From Gammaproteobacteria bacterium (GTDB lineage Bacteria > Pseudomonadota > Gammaproteobacteria > HK1), in contig JAGRHX010000212.1 of NCBI GenBank assembly GCA_020444775.1, positions 1 through 10,018 of the forward strand: DNA of 10,018 nt, read 5' to 3'. A model generated the notes under the pieces. The model had not been told where the DNA came from. It was given only the letters and a program-made list of their open reading frames with translations, and did no database searches. The position numbers and the translations under genes were made by a program. Shown piece by piece: positions 6,406-10,018 of the stretch. How positions within the stretch are numbered: position 1 is the first letter of the stretch; each line of letters opens with the position of its first letter.

Positions 6406-8534
6406 GCACCTGCGAACGCCAGCGAGCGATTGACAGGCTCGACGCACGCCGCCTCACCCTGGGCGAGGCTTCCGGGGTGAGAGACTGGTATCGACTACAA
6501 CACTGGCGGCTGGGAGTCGATGCACAGGGTCTGGGCTGGCTCGAGCTCGACCGGCAGCAAGAGCGGGTCAACAGCCTCTCGCTGGCGGTAGTCGAAGAGC
6601 TGGATCAGATGCTCGACCAGCTCGACCAGACGGGGCCAGCCCGACCTCGGGCACTGGTCATACGCTCTGCCAAGACGGTTGGCTTCATGGTCGGTGCCGA
6701 CGTACACGAGCTTGCCGACGTCGGTAGCGAGCAGAGCGCCATGGCTCATCTTCACCGTGCCCACCAGGTCATCGACCGGCTGGCAGGGCTGCCTCTGCCG
6801 ACCGTCGTCGTAGTCCACGGTCACTGTCTGGGTGGTGGGCTGGAGCTTGCGCTTGCCTGCTCGAATCGCCTGGCCCTCGATGACGCGCGCTTCGGCTTTC
6901 CGGAGGTTCGTCTGGGTCTGCACCCCGGTTTGGGGGGCACACGGCGGCTGCCACGGACCGTTGCACCGCTCGAAGGCCTACGCATGATGCTCGACGGTCG
7001 GACCATCGATGCACGGCGTGCACGTGCGATCGGATTGGTGCAGGAGGTGGTGCAGGAGCGGCACGTGCACTGTGCGGTGACGCGTATCGCGCAGCGCTCC
7101 GGTCCAGCCCCCCATCGCGGATGGCGCCGCACCATCACCGAGCGACTGTTCGCATTCCAATGGCCACGCACGATTGCGGCACGGCTCGTGCGGCGCAAGC
7201 TACGGGCACGCATCGACGAGCGCCACTACCCCGCACCATTTGCCCTGCTCGAGCTGTGGCGAGAGCACGCGGGCAATGCCAGGCACATGCAACGGGCGGA
7301 GATCGAGTCCTTCGCGGGACTCTTGAACAGTGCCACCGCGCGCAACCTGTTACGGGTGTTTCGACTCCGCGAGCAACTACGCGGAGCCCCCGCGACCGAG
7401 CAGCGCATCGAGCACGTGCACGTCATCGGAGCCGGCACCATGGGCGGCGACATCGCCGCCTGGTGCGCGCTCAAGGGCTTGCGGGTGACCCTCAGCGATC
7501 AGGACGCCGAAGCCATCGGCCGCGCCTGCGCGCGAGCAGCGAAGCTGTTCGATTCCCGGCTCGACCATCGTTCCGCAAGAGCCGCCCGGGATCGCCTCGT
7601 TCCGGACTTCGCCGGCAGCGGAGCACGCCACGCCGACGTGCTGATCGAGGCGGTCGCCGAGGACACCGCGGTCAAGCAGCAGGTGCTGTGCGCCGTGGAA
7701 CCCTGTCTGCGCTCCGATGCCCTGCTCGCCACCAATTCATCGAGCATACCGCTGGCGGCAATCGGCGAGAGGCTTGCTGAACCGCATCGTCTTGTCGGTC
7801 TGCACTTCTTCAATCCAGTCGCCAGACTACCGCTGGTCGAGCTGGTCTTGGGAACTGACTCCCGACCCGAGCAGCTGACTCGCGCACGCGCATTCTGTGC
7901 CCGAATCGATCGCCTGCCGGTGGTGGTCCGAAGCTCGCCGGGTTTCCTCGTCAACCGGGTCCTGGCGCCGTATCTGATGGAGGCGCTGCTCGCCCTGGAT
8001 GAGGGGTTCCCAGCGCAAAGCATCGATGCGGCCGCCGAACGCTTCGGCATGCCCATGGGACCGTTGGAACTGGCCGACAGGGTGGGACTCGACATCTGTC
8101 TGGACGTGGCCCGCAAGCTGCGTGGCGCCGATGTCGGCGGTCTGCCCGCCCCCTCCGCAAGGCTGGAGGCACTGGTCGAGTCCGGTGCGCTGGGTCAGAA
8201 GACCGGACAGGGTCTGTATCGCTGGCGTGACGCGGAGCCGGTCAAGGAGAACACCTCGGACGAACCTGACGAGGCGTTCACCGATCGGCTCATCCTGCCG
8301 CTCGTCAATGCCTGCGTCGCCTGCCTGCGCGAAGGGATCTGTGCGAGCGCCGACGAGATCGACGCGGCGCTGATCTTCGCCACCGGCTTCGCTCCATTCA
8401 GAGGCGGGCCCTTGCAGCACGCCCGTGATCTCGGCACGGCCACCGTCGTGCAACGCCTCGAGCACCTGATGGCCCAGCACGGTGACCGCTTCAGACCCGA
8501 CGCCGGATGGGCCAGCCTCACCCAGGAGCGATGA
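6402..8534 (+). CDS. fadJ: Bifunctional enoyl-CoA hydratase / 3-hydroxyacyl-CoA dehydrogenase (FadJ/FadB type)
   Basis: This protein performs the two middle steps of beta-oxidation: hydration of 2-enoyl-CoA and NAD-dependent oxidation of L-3-hydroxyacyl-CoA. The crotonase domain covers about residues 35-230. It has GHCLGGGLELALA (140-152, Glu148) and FPEVRLGLHPGLGGTRRLPR (166-185, Glu168), matching the two catalytic glutamates Glu119 and Glu139 of E. coli FadB. A helical linker follows. The Rossmann fold starts at VHVIGAGTMGGD (339-350) with the GxGxxG NAD loop. GLHFFNPVARLPLVE (466-480) supplies His468 and Glu480, and SSPGFLVNRVL (511-521) supplies Asn518. The C-terminal dehydrogenase repeat includes GPLELADRVGLD (553-564), GQKTGQGLYRW (598-608) and GFAPFRGGP (662-670). 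The length, 710, is close to FadJ. No active-site residue that I can check is missing. GAGGA seven bases upstream supports the start, which overlaps the thiolase stop by four bases. The symbol fadJ is by domain order; fadB-like naming is equally possible. Confidence 0.92.
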   Translation: MSTCERQRAIDRLDARRLTLGEASGVRDWYRLQHWRLGVDAQGLGWLELDRQQERVNSLSLAVVEELDQMLDQLDQTGPARPRALVIRSAKTVGFMVGADVHELADVGSEQSAMAHLHRAHQVIDRLAGLPLPTVVVVHGHCLGGGLELALACSNRLALDDARFGFPEVRLGLHPGLGGTRRLPRTVAPLEGLRMMLDGRTIDARRARAIGLVQEVVQERHVHCAVTRIAQRSGPAPHRGWRRTITERLFAFQWPRTIAARLVRRKLRARIDERHYPAPFALLELWREHAGNARHMQRAEIESFAGLLNSATARNLLRVFRLREQLRGAPATEQRIEHVHVIGAGTMGGDIAAWCALKGLRVTLSDQDAEAIGRACARAAKLFDSRLDHRSARAARDRLVPDFAGSGARHADVLIEAVAEDTAVKQQVLCAVEPCLRSDALLATNSSSIPLAAIGERLAEPHRLVGLHFFNPVARLPLVELVLGTDSRPEQLTRARAFCARIDRLPVVVRSSPGFLVNRVLAPYLMEALLALDEGFPAQSIDAAAERFGMPMGPLELADRVGLDICLDVARKLRGADVGGLPAPSARLEALVESGALGQKTGQGLYRWRDAEPVKENTSDEPDEAFTDRLILPLVNACVACLREGICASADEIDAALIFATGFAPFRGGPLQHARDLGTATVVQRLEHLMAQHGDRFRPDAGWASLTQER
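8524..8528 (+). promoter_or_regulatory. Ribosome binding site for the CoA hydrolase/transferase gene
   Basis: AGGAG lies seven bases before the ATG at 8536. An earlier ATG at 8531 is only two bases away and is in another frame, so 8536 is the start. Confidence 0.6.
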
Positions 8535-8535
8535 G

Positions 8536-10018
8536 ATGCAGGTACACGCCCAGGTGGATTCGCTGGTCGATGCAGTTCTCGATCGACTCGGCCGACGAAT
8601 CGTACTCGGCCTGCCGCTCGGGCTGGGGAAGGCCAATCATATCGCCAATGCGCTCTATGACCGAGCAGCGCAAGATCCATCGATCCATTTGCGAATCCTT
8701 ACCGCCTTGAGCCTCGATCCGCCGCAACCCTCGGGCAACCTCGAGCAGCGCTTCCTGTCGCCCATCAACGCGCGTCTGTTCGGTGGCTACCCGCGGCTGC
8801 GCTATGTCCAAGCCCTACGCGCCGGCATGCTGCCGGCCAACGTCGAGGTCAGTGAGTTCTTCCTCACGGCCGGACAATGGCTCGGGGTCGCCCCGATGCA
8901 GCAGCAGTTCATCTGCGCGAACTACACGCATGCCACACGCTATCTGCTCGACCAGGGCGTGAATCTCGTCGCCCAGCTCGTCGCGCGCAAGCCGAGCGGC
9001 GAGCTGTCGTTGTCCTGCAATCCGGAACTGACATTGGAGCTGCTCGGGCCGATGCGCGAACGCAGCCGTGCGGGCATACCCTGCATGTTGGTCGGGCAGG
9101 TCAACGATGCCCTGCCCTTCATGCTCGGCGATCCGGTGCTGGCACCAGAGCGGATGGACCATCTGCTCGATGACGACAGCACCCGGTTTCCACTGTTCAC
9201 GCCACCCCGACGGCCCGTCGATCCGAGTGCTCATGCCATCGGCCTGCGGATCGCCGCGCTGGTGCCCGACGGTGGCACCCTGCAGATCGGGATCGGTGGC
9301 ATCGCAGATGCGGTCTGTCATGGCTTGATCCTGAGGCATACCCACAACGACGCATTCCGCCTTCTGCACGAGCAGCTGAGCCCGGGGCCGTCCGCAGCTC
9401 CCCCGCGACCGCAAGGCGACGATGCACATCCAATCACCGATGCACAGCGCCGGACAGGCGACGCGCCCGAGCTCGGCGCTTTCGAACAGGGTCTGTATGG
9501 CCTCAGCGAAATGTTCGTCGATGGCTTCCTGCATCTGTATCGACACGGTGTGCTCAAGCGCAGCGCGGGCGACGGCGCGTTGCTGCATGCCGGATTCTTC
9601 CTCGCATCGAACGGACTCCATGAGACCCTGCGTGAGATGCCCGATCACGAGCGTGCGCGCTTCCAGATGAAGCCCATCTCGTTCGTCAACGAGCTGTACG
9701 ACAGCGATACGGCCAGCGAGCAGACCAAGCGACATGATCGGCAGGGCGCTCGATTCATCAACAGCGCGATGATGGTGACTGCGTTGGGGGGCGTCGTGTC
9801 GGACACCTTGGAAGACGCTCAGGTGGTCAGTGGCGTGGGCGGCCAGTACAACTTCGTGGCCCAGGCATTCGCGTTGCGTGACGCGCGCTCGATCATCGCG
9901 CTCAACGCGACTCGGCAGCATGAAGGCCGCTGTGTATCGAACATTCGCTGGGCGCATTCCAGCGAGACCATCCCGCGGCACCTGCGAGACATCGTGGTCA
10001 CCGAGTACGGGGTCGCCG
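8536..10018 (+). CDS. Acetyl-CoA hydrolase/transferase family protein, C-terminus beyond window
   Basis: The family (class I CoA-transferases, such as Cat1 and acetate CoA-transferases) moves CoA between acids through a glutamyl-CoA intermediate, or hydrolyses acetyl-CoA. The 494 visible residues run to the edge without a stop. Recognisable blocks are IVLGLPLGLGKANHIANALY (22-41), NVEVSEFFLTAGQWLG (102-117), SCNPELTLELL (160-170), GGTLQIGIGGIADA (246-259), SEMFVDGFLHLY (324-335), ARFINSAMMVTALGG (405-419), VVSGVGGQYNFVAQA (430-444) and IPRHLRDIVVTEYGVA (479-494). Glu325 in SEMFVDG is the likely catalytic glutamate, and GVGGQ is the CoA/oxyanion-side glycine motif; both assignments are by analogy. 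Residues 281-312 form a proline- and aspartate-rich insert. The stretch between HLYRHGVLKR and HAGFFLASNG is only about nine residues, which seems short for this branch. The ATG at 8536 comes one base after the preceding stop. A role in recycling CoA or releasing acetate from beta-oxidation is inferred from the operon. Confidence 0.88.
   Translation, partial: MQVHAQVDSLVDAVLDRLGRRIVLGLPLGLGKANHIANALYDRAAQDPSIHLRILTALSLDPPQPSGNLEQRFLSPINARLFGGYPRLRYVQALRAGMLPANVEVSEFFLTAGQWLGVAPMQQQFICANYTHATRYLLDQGVNLVAQLVARKPSGELSLSCNPELTLELLGPMRERSRAGIPCMLVGQVNDALPFMLGDPVLAPERMDHLLDDDSTRFPLFTPPRRPVDPSAHAIGLRIAALVPDGGTLQIGIGGIADAVCHGLILRHTHNDAFRLLHEQLSPGPSAAPPRPQGDDAHPITDAQRRTGDAPELGAFEQGLYGLSEMFVDGFLHLYRHGVLKRSAGDGALLHAGFFLASNGLHETLREMPDHERARFQMKPISFVNELYDSDTASEQTKRHDRQGARFINSAMMVTALGGVVSDTLEDAQVVSGVGGQYNFVAQAFALRDARSIIALNATRQHEGRCVSNIRWAHSSETIPRHLRDIVVTEYGVA

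Noticed and set aside
8815..9981. Leftward open frame of 388 codons opposite the CoA hydrolase/transferase gene
   Set aside because: The rightward frame carries all family motifs; the antisense product shows none and has no ribosome site that I can support.

Overview
The window reads as GC-rich proteobacterial DNA, most likely a gammaproteobacterium. This is inferred from the FadE-type acyl-CoA dehydrogenase with its FadE-specific C-terminal region, the DUF4124-like periplasmic protein and the proteobacterial-type NuoI. No rRNA, tRNA, CRISPR array, insertion sequence or phage gene was seen.

Left edge, 1-595: the first 58 codons of nuoI (respiratory complex I subunit I) run leftward off the window with a strong ribosome binding site. 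They are followed by about 420 bases with no convincing gene. That stretch separates nuoI from rightward genes and holds two clear dyad symmetries. nuoH, the usual gene just upstream of nuoI, is absent.

596-2248: two rightward genes three bases apart. The first encodes an exported DUF4124-like protein of 241 residues. The second encodes a CHAD-domain protein, a family known for binding polyphosphate. A stretch of 516 bases with no confident gene follows (2249-2764). It contains an imperfect hairpin sharing a 12-base word with the nuoI/DUF4124 intergenic region, a perfect 14-base palindrome, and one doubtful small leftward ORF.

2768-10018: a tightly packed four-gene rightward operon for fatty acid beta-oxidation. 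The order is FadE-type acyl-CoA dehydrogenase, thiolase, a bifunctional enoyl-CoA hydratase/3-hydroxyacyl-CoA dehydrogenase (FadJ/FadB type), and an acetyl-CoA hydrolase/CoA-transferase family protein that continues past the right edge. The first two junctions are 4-base ATGA overlaps and the third has a 1-base gap, so the genes are probably co-transcribed and translationally coupled. Together the first three supply every step of the cycle (dehydrogenation, hydration, second oxidation, thiolysis). The fourth may dispose of acetyl-CoA or move CoA onto another acid. All key catalytic residues I could look for in the hydratase/dehydrogenase and thiolase are present.

I see no clearly new system. 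The points most worth a second look are the self-contained beta-oxidation operon ending in a CoA-hydrolase/transferase, the apparently shortened middle of that last protein, the promoter-proximal nuoI without nuoH, and the paired dyads in the two intergenic regions.
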